Under the pieces are notes generated by a model, which was not told the DNA's origin, did not search any database, and saw only the letters and a program-made list of their open reading frames with translations. Both the position numbers and the translations under genes were made by a program. From NCBI GenBank assembly GCA_030609965.1, contig JAUWSQ010000018.1, positions 1-44,516 of the forward strand: DNA of 44,516 bases, read 5' to 3'. The stretch comes from Candidatus Fermentibacterota bacterium (GTDB lineage Bacteria; Fermentibacterota; Fermentibacteria; Fermentibacterales; JCC-6). Below, one piece after another: positions 25,006-33,006 of this stretch; position 1 is the stretch's first letter, and the number at the start of each line of letters is the position of its first letter.

Positions 25006-27537
25006 ATGAACCGCCTGATTATCGCATTATCGATCACTCTTGCAATGGCATCCATAGGACTCGCCGTTCCGGAGGGTATCCCTATTCAGTATATGGATAA
25101 AATTGGCCGGCTGCCCATGACCACCTCAGAGCGAATGCAGCTGGAGGCGGACAGGGGGCCGTACAGCAGGACAGTTACCGTTGAAGCCAGGACGGATGCA
25201 GAGAAAGTAATCCTTCTGGTAGAGGAAGATATCAGCACTGCTATCAGTTCTGCTCTTTCAACCTTTCAAACGGATCTGCAGAATGACGGGTACGATGTCG
25301 AAATCTGGCTTATATCGGGCGGCAGCGCTGCAGATATCAGGACTGATCTACAGGCTGAATATGCAGGTGGTGAGCTTGCCGGAGCTATCTGCATCGGGGA
25401 TATACCCACTGGATGGATGGACGGCGGGTACGGCGAGTATCCTGTTGATGTTTTCCTGATGGATATGAACGGAACATGGAACGACCCCGATTCAGACGGT
25501 CTCTACGAATCTTACAGCAGCGGTGGCCCCGAGATCTGGGTTGGGCGGCTTACACCCACATACATTTCATTCGGTGGAGCGGCGGAACTTCTTAACGATT
25601 ACTTTGCCAGGAACCATGCTTACAGAACCGGCGCCCTCTCTCTTCCGGACAGAGCATTGGCTTACGAAGAAGCATTCACGGGACTTACCGGATACCTCGA
25701 TAATCTTTACACGACGGTTGTAAGGAAAACCAGTCCCACCGGAACAAATGCCGACGATTTCAAGGCGGAGCTTCTAAACGGGTACGAATGGGTACATCTC
25801 ATCTCTCACTCAAGCCCCTGGGGTAGCAGCTTCCATACAGGTGCACCGCCCGAGGGAGCCGGCACACTGAACAACTTTGAAGTTCCTCCACTTGATCCAA
25901 ATGCCTTCTTCTATGTTCTTAACTGCTGTTCGAACGGCCGCTGGACAGAGGTGGACAACCTGGCTAACATTTACATCTGGGACAATTCCTACGGTCTTGC
26001 TGCACTTGCTCAGACCAAGGTGGATTACACCAATTATTTTCAGGAATACTACCAGTCACTCGCTTCGGGCAACTGCCTGGGAGTTGCCTTCAAATCCTGG
26101 CTTGCTGCCAATATGAGCATGGAGGACGGTGCTGTGCTCCTGGGAGACCCGACACTCAGGCCAAGGCTGGGAACTATAAATATGGCATCCGGAAGCGGTG
26201 CATCTTCAGGGCCGTCCGGTGTAGACAGCTGGTTATCCTACGATCTAACCGATGGTCTGCATACACAGGGTAGGGTGGACACATATTTTGATCCCTCTTC
26301 AGGGGAGATCTTCGCAGTCAGCGGATCCTCTGATCCTGTAAGGGCAAACATTATTGCAACTCATTTCGATGGTGATTCATGGGCGCAGCCCATTGCTGTA
26401 GCCAACCATGAATACTGGGACTGGCACCCCACAGTGGGCGGCGATGGCCAGGGAAAAGTCTGGACCGCCTGGCAGAGCATGCAGAACAATCATGAAGGCT
26501 ACGATATCTATATTTCAGAATGGAATGGATCCTCCTGGGTTAACGAGACAATCCTCACTGATGGTGATCCCTTCGAGGTAGAGCCTGCTATGGATGGCGG
26601 CAGCGGTTATGCCTGGCTGGTCTGGCAGAAATGGCAGAACGCCTCTACGGATATCGAGGGAGTATTCTGGACCGGATCAAACTGGTCATCAATAAACACC
26701 GTATCGGAAGAAGATGGCGATGAGCGCCAACCTGATATAGCATACGGCGGCAGCGGCTTCGGTCTTGTCTATCATGCAAGACGGGACGGTAACTGGGTTA
26801 TCTGCTTCCGTGATGCTCCGGATTCCGGGCCATTCGGAACCGAAATGGTTATCTCATCCGTTACGGAGAACAGCCGCTACGCCTCTATCACCAGTGATGG
26901 AAGTGATTACTGGGTTGCGTGGCAGGACGATAACGGAGCGATTCTCTGTTCCCACGGATCGGGAAGCGGATGGAGCACACCTGAAACGGTTTCATCCTCA
27001 GACGGCTGCGCAAGGTCAACAATAGCATCATCCTCTACGGGTGATATTACAGTAATGTGGACCTCCGGAACCAGTGAGCTGCATTGCAACACCAACGAAA
27101 GCGGCGTATGGCAGGGATACTACACCGCCTTATCTGAAGACGCTGTTGATGACGCATCCCTGACGTGGTCTGGCAGTAAGTTCTGGGCCGTGTACGGAAG
27201 AAGGGATACGGACCTTCAGTGGGATCTCTGGGCATGCACTCCCAACCCTGTAGGAATTGAGTCCACCAACCCTTCAACCGGAACACAATTGTCGGTATCA
27301 GTGGCTGGGAGAAATCCCTTCAGAGGTTCTGTAGTACTGAGCGTAACCAGCCCAGCCCCTGCCAGTTTGCAGATCTTCGATCTGAGCGGCAGAAGTATTC
27401 TCGAACGAGAAGTTGAATCAGGGCTGTTTACCTGGATGGGAACCTCCGATTCCGGAGATCCGATACCTTCGGGTGTTTACTTCGTGGTTGTTTCCAACAG
27501 CTTCACTGCGGAAAGCTGCAGGCTGGTTAAGATCTGA
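25006..27537 (+). CDS. Secreted C25-like (gingipain-type) cysteine peptidase with propeller and sorting domain
   Basis: 843 residues, exported: signal MNRLIIALSITLAMASIGLA. Residues about 60-390 resemble clan CD peptidase family C25: VILLVEEDISTAISSAL..F, AGAICIGDIPTGW and PEIWVGRL. His268 in HLISHSSPWG and Cys307/Cys308 in YVLNCCSNGRW form the expected His-Cys dyad, and LLGDPTLRPR ends the domain. Residues 400-760 contain repeated Trp-rich blades (VWTAWQSMQNNHEGYDIYIS, AWLVWQKWQN), a BNR-like propeller. The C-terminal ~80 residues (GRNPFRGSVVLSV, IFDLSGRSILE, SGVYFVVV) are a FlgD/Por-type sorting domain. Probably processes extracellular protein. It follows hutH by 10 bases with GGAGACAGAGA before ATG, so co-transcription is likely. 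Confidence 0.8.
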   Translation: MNRLIIALSITLAMASIGLAVPEGIPIQYMDKIGRLPMTTSERMQLEADRGPYSRTVTVEARTDAEKVILLVEEDISTAISSALSTFQTDLQNDGYDVEIWLISGGSAADIRTDLQAEYAGGELAGAICIGDIPTGWMDGGYGEYPVDVFLMDMNGTWNDPDSDGLYESYSSGGPEIWVGRLTPTYISFGGAAELLNDYFARNHAYRTGALSLPDRALAYEEAFTGLTGYLDNLYTTVVRKTSPTGTNADDFKAELLNGYEWVHLISHSSPWGSSFHTGAPPEGAGTLNNFEVPPLDPNAFFYVLNCCSNGRWTEVDNLANIYIWDNSYGLAALAQTKVDYTNYFQEYYQSLASGNCLGVAFKSWLAANMSMEDGAVLLGDPTLRPRLGTINMASGSGASSGPSGVDSWLSYDLTDGLHTQGRVDTYFDPSSGEIFAVSGSSDPVRANIIATHFDGDSWAQPIAVANHEYWDWHPTVGGDGQGKVWTAWQSMQNNHEGYDIYISEWNGSSWVNETILTDGDPFEVEPAMDGGSGYAWLVWQKWQNASTDIEGVFWTGSNWSSINTVSEEDGDERQPDIAYGGSGFGLVYHARRDGNWVICFRDAPDSGPFGTEMVISSVTENSRYASITSDGSDYWVAWQDDNGAILCSHGSGSGWSTPETVSSSDGCARSTIASSSTGDITVMWTSGTSELHCNTNESGVWQGYYTALSEDAVDDASLTWSGSKFWAVYGRRDTDLQWDLWACTPNPVGIESTNPSTGTQLSVSVAGRNPFRGSVVLSVTSPAPASLQIFDLSGRSILEREVESGLFTWMGTSDSGDPIPSGVYFVVVSNSFTAESCRLVKI

Positions 27538-27566
27538 GATATTACTGACAGGTTCGAATCGACTCG

Positions 27567-27604
27567 GGGGCGGAGGTAACTTGAAATTCTATAACCTCCG
27601 TCCC
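27567..27604. repeat. GGAGGTAA inverted-repeat hairpin (REP-like), copy 1
   Basis: GGGGCGGAGGTAA (27567-27579) faces TAACCTCCGTCCC (27592-27604) over a 12-base loop; 11 of 13 positions pair, one further as G-T. It lies 30 bases after the peptidase stop and has no T-run. The same arm sequence occurs in the hairpin at 43442-43480. Confidence 0.6.
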
Positions 27605-27687
27605 TTCTGGTACCCCGTAGTGGACACTCTTAGAACTCTGAGATGAAGTTCTGGAATCAACTCTCAGCGCCTCAGTTCCCTCTATTG

Positions 27688-27701
27688 TGAGAATATTCTC
27701 A
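27688..27701. promoter_or_regulatory. 14-bp perfect palindrome TGAGAATATTCTCA
   Basis: A perfect dyad in AT-rich DNA, about 30 bp upstream of the candidate promoter of the small secreted protein gene. It could be an operator or part of an old terminator; no binding protein can be assigned. Confidence 0.35.
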
Positions 27702-27728
27702 ATATCATCTTTCATCAGTTTTTAATGC

Positions 27729-27763
27729 TTGACACTCAACAACCTCAATCTTATACGTATAAT
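27729..27763 (+). promoter_or_regulatory. Candidate promoter of the small carboxypeptidase-regulatory-like gene
   Basis: TTGACA (27729-27734) with TATACG (27752-27757) at 17-base spacing; a perfect TATAAT (27758-27763) overlaps just downstream. About 45 bases separate it from the start codon. Confidence 0.4.
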
Positions 27764-27804
27764 TGATTATTTTCTGCATATTATGTGGATAGAATGGAGC
27801 TACA

Positions 27805-28164
27805 ATGTTGCGATCCTATATTACTATTTCTCTTCTATTAATTACTTCAACAAACACATTACTTGAAGGGGATATGGGATTAATAACTGGAAGAGCCTTA
27901 GATATGAAGGGTAATCCTATTCAAGGAGCAACCATTATGGTTGAAGGTACAAGTTTAGGCGACATGACGGATACTACTGGCACCTTTGAAATCACTATTG
28001 AACCAGGAGTGTATACTTTGCTTCTAAGGAGAGTCGGAAGAATTGATAAAGATATTGCTAATATTGAAGTAATTAATGACGATACCTGCGTAGTTCTTTT
28101 TGACTCATTATGTAGGCAATATCCAGAGTATCAATTTCACAGATATCACGGTACAAAAAGATAA
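27805..28164 (+). CDS. Small secreted CarboxypepD_reg-like protein
   Basis: 119 residues. N-terminal signal-like segment (MLRSYITISLLLITSTNTLL), then a beta-sandwich of the carboxypeptidase-regulatory/TonB-plug-precursor type: GLITGRALDMKGNPIQGATI, MVEGTSLGDMTDTTGTFEIT and GVYTLLLRRVGR. In FCB bacteria this domain usually fronts TonB-dependent receptors; here it stands alone. GGAGC lies shortly before the ATG. The coding sequence is clearly more AT-rich, with many A/T third positions, than its neighbours, hinting at recent transfer. It sits between a REP-like hairpin and a tRNA 3'-end scar. Confidence 0.65.
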   Translation: MLRSYITISLLLITSTNTLLEGDMGLITGRALDMKGNPIQGATIMVEGTSLGDMTDTTGTFEITIEPGVYTLLLRRVGRIDKDIANIEVINDDTCVVLFDSLCRQYPEYQFHRYHGTKR

Positions 28165-28251
28165 CTATTCTGTTCTTCGCAATCTCATTAATGCAGATGA
28201 TTCGATCTCGAACACTTGAGTGCAGAGCACAAATTAGTAGTATGTTTGATT

Positions 28252-28275
28252 TGGCACCCCCGACGGGATTCGAAC
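28252..28275 (-). other. tRNA 3'-end remnant (possible attachment-site scar)
   Basis: Read on the minus strand, this is exactly tRNA positions 53-76: the T-loop (TTCGAAT), T-stem 3' arm CCCGT, acceptor arm CGGGGGT, discriminator G and CCA. The matching 5' acceptor arm, D-arm and anticodon arm are absent upstream (to ~28345), and even the T-stem 5' arm does not pair. A 24-base tRNA 3' end without its body is the classic footprint of integrase-mediated insertion. Confidence 0.55.
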
Positions 28276-28391
28276 TTTCTGCGTTGAATCAGCCTGATCC
28301 CGACAGTTAAACCGATTTCGGTTTTGTAGTCTGGGATTTATCCAGCATTTTTCAGGTAGAGTGTATGAGATAGTACAAGCTTCGACTGCAC

Positions 28392-29570
28392 CTAATGAAA
28401 GTACCGGCTCAATACGTCATCCAGGCTATCCAGGCATATAACCTGCACTCCGTTCTGCATCCGTGTTTCTCTCCCGCCGTAGACAAGGATTCCGTCAGCT
28501 GATGAACTCACACTGGCCTTGAATCGCTTCAGACCTTTGAAAAAGTCACGATTTACCGTAGCAGCTGATTTAATCTCGATGGGAACTACATCTGTTCCGC
28601 GGTGAATAACCAGATCTACTTCATTCCCGTTGCTGTCCCGGTAGAACATAAGTCCAGGTCTCCGACCATTATTAAGAAAGTACTTCATAACTTCGGTAAC
28701 GATAAGGTTCTCGAAAAGCATTCCTCGTAACGGATGTACAGCTATTTGTTCCACAGAGTTTATTCCCATGAGGTAGGCTGCAAGCCCTGTATCATAGAAG
28801 AAGAGTTTTGGTGATTTAACAAGCCTCTTAGAAAGATTCCCGGAATACGGTGGAAGCCTGAAACAGATGTAACTGGCTTCCAGAATTGAAAACCATTCCT
28901 TTATCGTTGTTTGCGCCACGCCCGTATCGTTACTCAGATTGGCATAATTAAGTAACTGACCTGTCCTTCCCGCACACAAACCAAGAAACTTCTGAAATAC
29001 GGTGAGATCCTTTACCATGCTGAGTCGCCTGACATCCCTTTCGATGTATGTTGCTGTATAGTCTGACAGTGTCCGTGTCGGGTTGAGCTTTTTGTGATAA
29101 ATTCGCGGATACCCGCCTTTGTATATCAGATGGTTCACATCCGAATCAGTCCAGTTGTCAGATATCTCTATAAAGGAAAAGGGGAGAAGTGTCAGGAGCG
29201 CAGTTCGTCCGGCCAGGGACTGATTGACAGTATTGGACACACTCAAGTTCTGACTCCCGGTAATGATGTAGTTTCCCTTGAAATTCTGCGCATCTACTGC
29301 AACTTGAATGAATGAAGTAAGTTCTGGAACACGCTGGATTTCGTCCAGAATAGCACCCCCGGAGAATTGCGCCAGGAAGCCTCTGGGATCGGTTGCGGCA
29401 AATTCACGGGTATCCGGCTCCTCGAGGTTTGCATAGGCCATGTCCGGGAATGTCATACGACACATAGTTGTTTTACCTGACTGCCTGGGACCAGTTAGGG
29501 TTACTACGGGATACTGCTCTACCAGTTGTTTCAGCAGCGGTTCAGATTGTCGCTTGATAAATTGTTGCAT
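28392..29570 (-). CDS. AAA_14/DUF4143-family ATPase
   Basis: 392 residues, cytoplasmic. The N-terminal AAA_14 ATPase has Walker A TLTGPRQSGKTTM (about 25-37), Walker B GGAILDEIQRVP (about 71-82) and sensor NYIITGSQN. The C-terminal DUF4143 half contains SPKLFFYDTGLAAYLMGI and a nuclease-like block FYRDSNGNEVDLVIHRGTDV then PIEIKSAA. That E-V-D...E-I-K pattern resembles a PD-(D/E)xK fold. Such proteins are very common in bacteria and archaea, often variable and island-associated; their function is unknown. It is monocistronic and ends about 117 bp from the tRNA-like scar. Confidence 0.85.
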   Translation of the reverse strand: MQQFIKRQSEPLLKQLVEQYPVVTLTGPRQSGKTTMCRMTFPDMAYANLEEPDTREFAATDPRGFLAQFSGGAILDEIQRVPELTSFIQVAVDAQNFKGNYIITGSQNLSVSNTVNQSLAGRTALLTLLPFSFIEISDNWTDSDVNHLIYKGGYPRIYHKKLNPTRTLSDYTATYIERDVRRLSMVKDLTVFQKFLGLCAGRTGQLLNYANLSNDTGVAQTTIKEWFSILEASYICFRLPPYSGNLSKRLVKSPKLFFYDTGLAAYLMGINSVEQIAVHPLRGMLFENLIVTEVMKYFLNNGRRPGLMFYRDSNGNEVDLVIHRGTDVVPIEIKSAATVNRDFFKGLKRFKASVSSSADGILVYGGRETRMQNGVQVICLDSLDDVLSRYFH

Positions 29571-29659
29571 CTCAGCTCTCTAACTATTCTATGTAATTAT
29601 AGTTTACAATCCTAGATTTACATAAGATATTGGCATCCGAGAGTCAAGTACCTGCAAAA

Positions 29660-30883
29660 CTAATCGTTAGGGATTTCTCCAGCTTTCTTAAGCGCGATCT
29701 TTGCCATTATCGGTCCTATGATCTCGAATATGATGCTGGTCGCAGTGATTGTTGTAATGACCATAGCCCCTATCGCAAGCGCGTGAGGTGAGCCTATCTC
29801 CGAAAACATCTGCCTGACCATCAATGACAGACCGATTGCTACACCAGCTTGTGAAAGGATACCTAATCCCAGGTACTTCCTTATCTTTGGTTCAGATTTG
29901 CCCATGACCGCTCCCAGCCAGGCTCCACCCATCAAACCTGCAACCCTTGCCATCATGTAGACGATTCCGAGAATTCCCAGAGCGGGAAGAGCTGAGATGT
30001 TAAGATGCGCCCCGGCCAGGAAGAAAAAGAGTATGAAGAGCAGAGGCATGTAATCCCTGAGCTGACCTACGATGGTTCTTGAAGACCTTAACGAAGCAGT
30101 GTTTGCAAGTACGAATCCAACCATCAGATTGGTGAGGATCAGCGAAAGATCAAGCCAGATGCACAGGCCTATCGACAGAGCAATAAAACCGAATATCAAC
30201 GCAGGAAGCTCCGATAACGGTCTGAGTTTTCGAGCAAGAGTGGAGAAGAAGAAACCCAGAATTGTACCTATACCCAGACTGAATCCCAGTTCCTTCATCG
30301 GTTCCATGATGCTGGATAGCAACCCGACTGAAGCTTCAGAGGACTCCGCTCTCAGGAGTTTGACCGCAAGAGCTGCAGAAAAACCGAAAATAATTACTGC
30401 AAGACCATCATCAAAACCTACAACCGCATACAGAGCCTTGGTTAAGGTACCTTTAGCTTTGTACTCCTGGATAACGGCAACAGTTCCGGCAGGCGCGCTG
30501 GCTGGTGCTAATGCTCCGAATATGAGAGCCATGGGCAGGTCGCCGGTTAGCAGGTAAACGGCAATTGCAACCAGGAAGAATGCAGCGAAGGATTCTGCCA
30601 GTATAATTAATACAATTCCCTTCCCAAGCTTTCTGAGTGTCCTGATATTCAATTCCGAGCCTATTGTGAAGGCTACAAAACCAAGTGCGATATCTGTTAT
30701 GAACTGCAGATGATTCAGTGAATTCTCCGTGATAAGTGATAGTACGGAAGTACCCATAATAGTACCGAGGATCATGTATCCGATAAGAGAGGGAAGACCT
30801 GCCCTGCGGGCGATCTTACCAAAATAGATGGCGATAATAATGGAAAAACCGATTATGGCTATTACTGGAATTTCAGGAATCAA
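29660..30883 (-). CDS. Monovalent cation:proton antiporter (CPA2/KefB-like transmembrane protein)
   Basis: 407 residues, about 12 hydrophobic helices. N-terminal GKIARRAGLPSLIGYMILGTIMG and the ion-site region LAPASAPAGTVAVIQEYKAK ... VVGFDDGLAVIIFGFSAAL are typical of Na+/H+ or K+/H+ exchangers. No cytoplasmic RCK/TrkA-N domain is attached, so regulation must come from elsewhere. TTG is the likely start, with AGGTGG about 7 bases before it. It lies 11 bases downstream of an EIIA-like gene on the same strand, which could provide that regulation. Confidence 0.82.
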   Translation of the reverse strand: MIPEIPVIAIIGFSIIIAIYFGKIARRAGLPSLIGYMILGTIMGTSVLSLITENSLNHLQFITDIALGFVAFTIGSELNIRTLRKLGKGIVLIILAESFAAFFLVAIAVYLLTGDLPMALIFGALAPASAPAGTVAVIQEYKAKGTLTKALYAVVGFDDGLAVIIFGFSAALAVKLLRAESSEASVGLLSSIMEPMKELGFSLGIGTILGFFFSTLARKLRPLSELPALIFGFIALSIGLCIWLDLSLILTNLMVGFVLANTASLRSSRTIVGQLRDYMPLLFILFFFLAGAHLNISALPALGILGIVYMMARVAGLMGGAWLGAVMGKSEPKIRKYLGLGILSQAGVAIGLSLMVRQMFSEIGSPHALAIGAMVITTITATSIIFEIIGPIMAKIALKKAGEIPND

Positions 30884-30894
30884 TTCGCTACCAC

Positions 30895-31710
30895 CTAAAA
30901 GTCCAAAGAGCCAAGAACATTGTGGAGATCAGTGACAGTTATCATTATGTCATCTCTATCGGAGATTTTTCCACAAATGTATTCGATATTTCTTATGGTG
31001 GAATTAACCAGTTCGTCTCTTACAACTGCTACTATCATTCTGTTGAAGTGCCGGACATCCGCATTCCAGAATCCCGCGAATAGGGGGATCTTCATCAAGT
31101 AATCTGTTGACTCGTGAGTTTCCAGGATAATTGCCGATGTGGACTCTGAACCGGCAAAAACCTGAAGCAGATCATCGAATAATTCCTCGTTCTGAATGAA
31201 AACATGAAGCATCTTCATTCCCGGCCGTCTGGGGGGTGTTCCATCTTCCGGCAGCGAATGAGCTTTGATCAAGCTATTTATCTCATCTGGGGAACGCAAT
31301 GACAGTATTTCCTTTCTGAAGTTGCTGTCTCGTAGAATCTGGGAAATTGCTGACAGCAGCTTCAGGTATTCCTTTGGTTTTGATTCCGGCCCGACAATAA
31401 AGGGAAATATTCGTGTATCCTCACCATCAATTGAATCGAAATCAATGCCTTTCTCCGAAATGAGCAGTCCAACGAGGAAATCGTCCAGATTCGGAATCCT
31501 GCAATGCGGAATGGCGATTCCGTGTCCGAATCCGGTTGATCCCATGGATTCCCGTTCAGATAACGAATGGTAGATGGCATCAGAAGTAGTATCACCAATC
31601 CTGCTGCTTGCGGCGACCATATCAGAAATTATTCTGAGCACTTCCTCCTTATCTGAAACATCAGGAGAAAAAGCAATAAGCTTCGAATCAAATGCATCTC
31701 TCAGGTTCAT
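30895..31710 (-). CDS. PTS EIIA-like (fructose/Ntr-type) regulatory protein with C-terminal domain
   Basis: 271 residues. Residues 1-150 are a PTS EIIA type-2 domain: SLSERESMGSTGFGHGIAIP followed by His69-CRI, where the His of the 'IPH' motif is the phosphoacceptor, then ISEKGIDFDSIDG and LLSAISQILRD. Residues about 165-271 form a second domain (MKMLHVFIQNEELFDDLLQVF, later MIVAVVRDELVNSTIRNIEYI) of ferredoxin-like pattern reminiscent of PII/ACT proteins. No sugar permease is nearby. The antiporter gene follows at 11 bases, so this is more likely a phospho-regulator of ion transport than a sugar transporter component. Confidence 0.78.
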   Translation of the reverse strand: MNLRDAFDSKLIAFSPDVSDKEEVLRIISDMVAASSRIGDTTSDAIYHSLSERESMGSTGFGHGIAIPHCRIPNLDDFLVGLLISEKGIDFDSIDGEDTRIFPFIVGPESKPKEYLKLLSAISQILRDSNFRKEILSLRSPDEINSLIKAHSLPEDGTPPRRPGMKMLHVFIQNEELFDDLLQVFAGSESTSAIILETHESTDYLMKIPLFAGFWNADVRHFNRMIVAVVRDELVNSTIRNIEYICGKISDRDDIMITVTDLHNVLGSLDF

Positions 31711-31736
31711 GAATGAAGCCTCCAGTCGGAAGTGAT

Positions 31737-32462
31737 TTAATCATTCTTAATATATGAATTATCATTTTTCAGAAAGTTATCAAGGATACCTGTCAGTTCA
31801 TTGAAACTCTCTATGGTTACAACACTGCCGGGGTCGATAAAATCTTCCCTTTCGGCAGCCCAGGTCCGATCTCTTACTACATGAACTGCAATCGCGCCCA
31901 CTGAAAGGGCAGGATTTATGTCAGACCGGGGGCTGTTGCCCACGATTATGCAGTTGCTGGGTTCAACATCAGCGTCCACAAGAACATCAGTTAGTGCGTT
32001 AACATTCTTTATTGGTACGATTATAAACTCATCAACATAGGTGTTCAATCCTGATCTTTCGAACTTATCCGTCTGATGGTCCTTCTCCCCCATTGTATAT
32101 ACTGCTGTTTTTACCGGAAGGTTTTTTATACCTTCCAGAGTGCTTATCACACCCGGGAAAAGGATTACAGGATGATCGAGAAGGTTCTTCTGGATATCAT
32201 CCATGGCAGTCAGTGCCCATGATGGCGGGCCGGGGGCAAGATCCAGCATGATCATTCGCAGTGTATCCATGTATGGTCTTGCACCATAGCCAGTTATTGC
32301 CAATCTCTCAATATCCTTTCTGTGTACTGTCCTGCGAACTTCTTCCTCAGCAGCACCCAGAGCTGTCATAAGACAGAGAAAATCATGCTCTGTTCTTTCG
32401 AAGAAAAGCGCGCTCTCCCAGAGTGTATCATCCGCATCAATAAGCAGAAGATAATCGTTCAT
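31737..32462 (-). CDS. HAD-superfamily hydrolase
   Basis: 241 residues. Motif I LLLIDADDTLWES (the nucleophile Asp is within the first 10 residues), a helical cap, KTAVYTMGEKDHQ with the motif II Thr, KNVNAL at the motif III Lys, and IIVGNSPRSDINPAL for motif IV. It is therefore a phosphatase-type haloacid dehalogenase family member; the substrate is unknown. The ATG at 32462 has GGAGG about 10 bases upstream. A longer frame reaching 32612 has no ribosome site and a non-HAD extension. It ends 26 bases before the EIIA-like gene on the same strand, so the three genes may form one operon. Confidence 0.82.
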   Translation of the reverse strand: MNDYLLLIDADDTLWESALFFERTEHDFLCLMTALGAAEEEVRRTVHRKDIERLAITGYGARPYMDTLRMIMLDLAPGPPSWALTAMDDIQKNLLDHPVILFPGVISTLEGIKNLPVKTAVYTMGEKDHQTDKFERSGLNTYVDEFIIVPIKNVNALTDVLVDADVEPSNCIIVGNSPRSDINPALSVGAIAVHVVRDRTWAAEREDFIDPGSVVTIESFNELTGILDNFLKNDNSYIKND

Positions 32463-33006
32463 TTTCAAATCGCCTCCTTCGAAAGTCCCGGACAGGGGTA
32501 AGAATATAGCACAAAATAGCAGAACGCGCAGATGTACAGTGTGAAGAGGCAGTATTAGAGTTAACGCATGCTCAAAATACCGATCTAACGGTATTGCTCC
32601 ATGATGGAGCACCGAGGGGAAGGCATGGAATCAAAACTGAAAGTTAACAAAATATGATACAATCCGTTTTCACAACAGGCAAATAGAAATCCCTGAGAAG
32701 CATGGACAGTTGCTTATGTAAGTATAGAAATCTGCTGAATACTGATATAGATTGAATAGATGATAGCACATTATAAGCATACACCGTGCGGATCGTAGTT
32801 AACGCGTGAATTCTGCGGTGCGTAAACATCAGTCCAGTGTACAATTGTAAATGAGTACTGATGGCAATATTGACCTGCACTGAGTTTTGTATCAAATTAC
32901 CTCTTCATTAAGTAATATCAAGAAACACAAACTTTAAGGAGATAACAATGTGATACCAGCACGCGACTGCAGGTTGTAGTGAATAACCCCACAAAAGGAG
33001 ATAACA
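32463..33006. other. Non-coding region with two adjacent dyads
   Basis: No gene is supported here; the longest frame (minus strand, 83 codons) looks random. Two adjoining dyads stand out: AATACCG/CGGTATT (32576-32595, 6-base loop) and TGCTCCAT-G-ATGGAGCA (32595-32611). They lie about 115 bases upstream of the HAD gene and could be its operators. The right end holds a start-stop mini-ORF before the ABC importer. Confidence 0.45.
32936..32953 (+). promoter_or_regulatory. AUG-UGA start-stop element with its own Shine-Dalgarno
   Basis: AAGGAGATAACA is followed by ATG (32948-32950) and immediately TGA. The same AAGGAGATAACA recurs 59 bases later before the real TTG start of the substrate-binding protein. 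A ribosome initiating at the first would stop at once, possibly affecting leader translation or mRNA stability. Confidence 0.35.

Noticed and set aside
28252..28345. Intact tRNA gene
   Set aside because: Only positions 53-76 match; acceptor 5' arm, D-arm and anticodon arm cannot be formed from the adjacent sequence.
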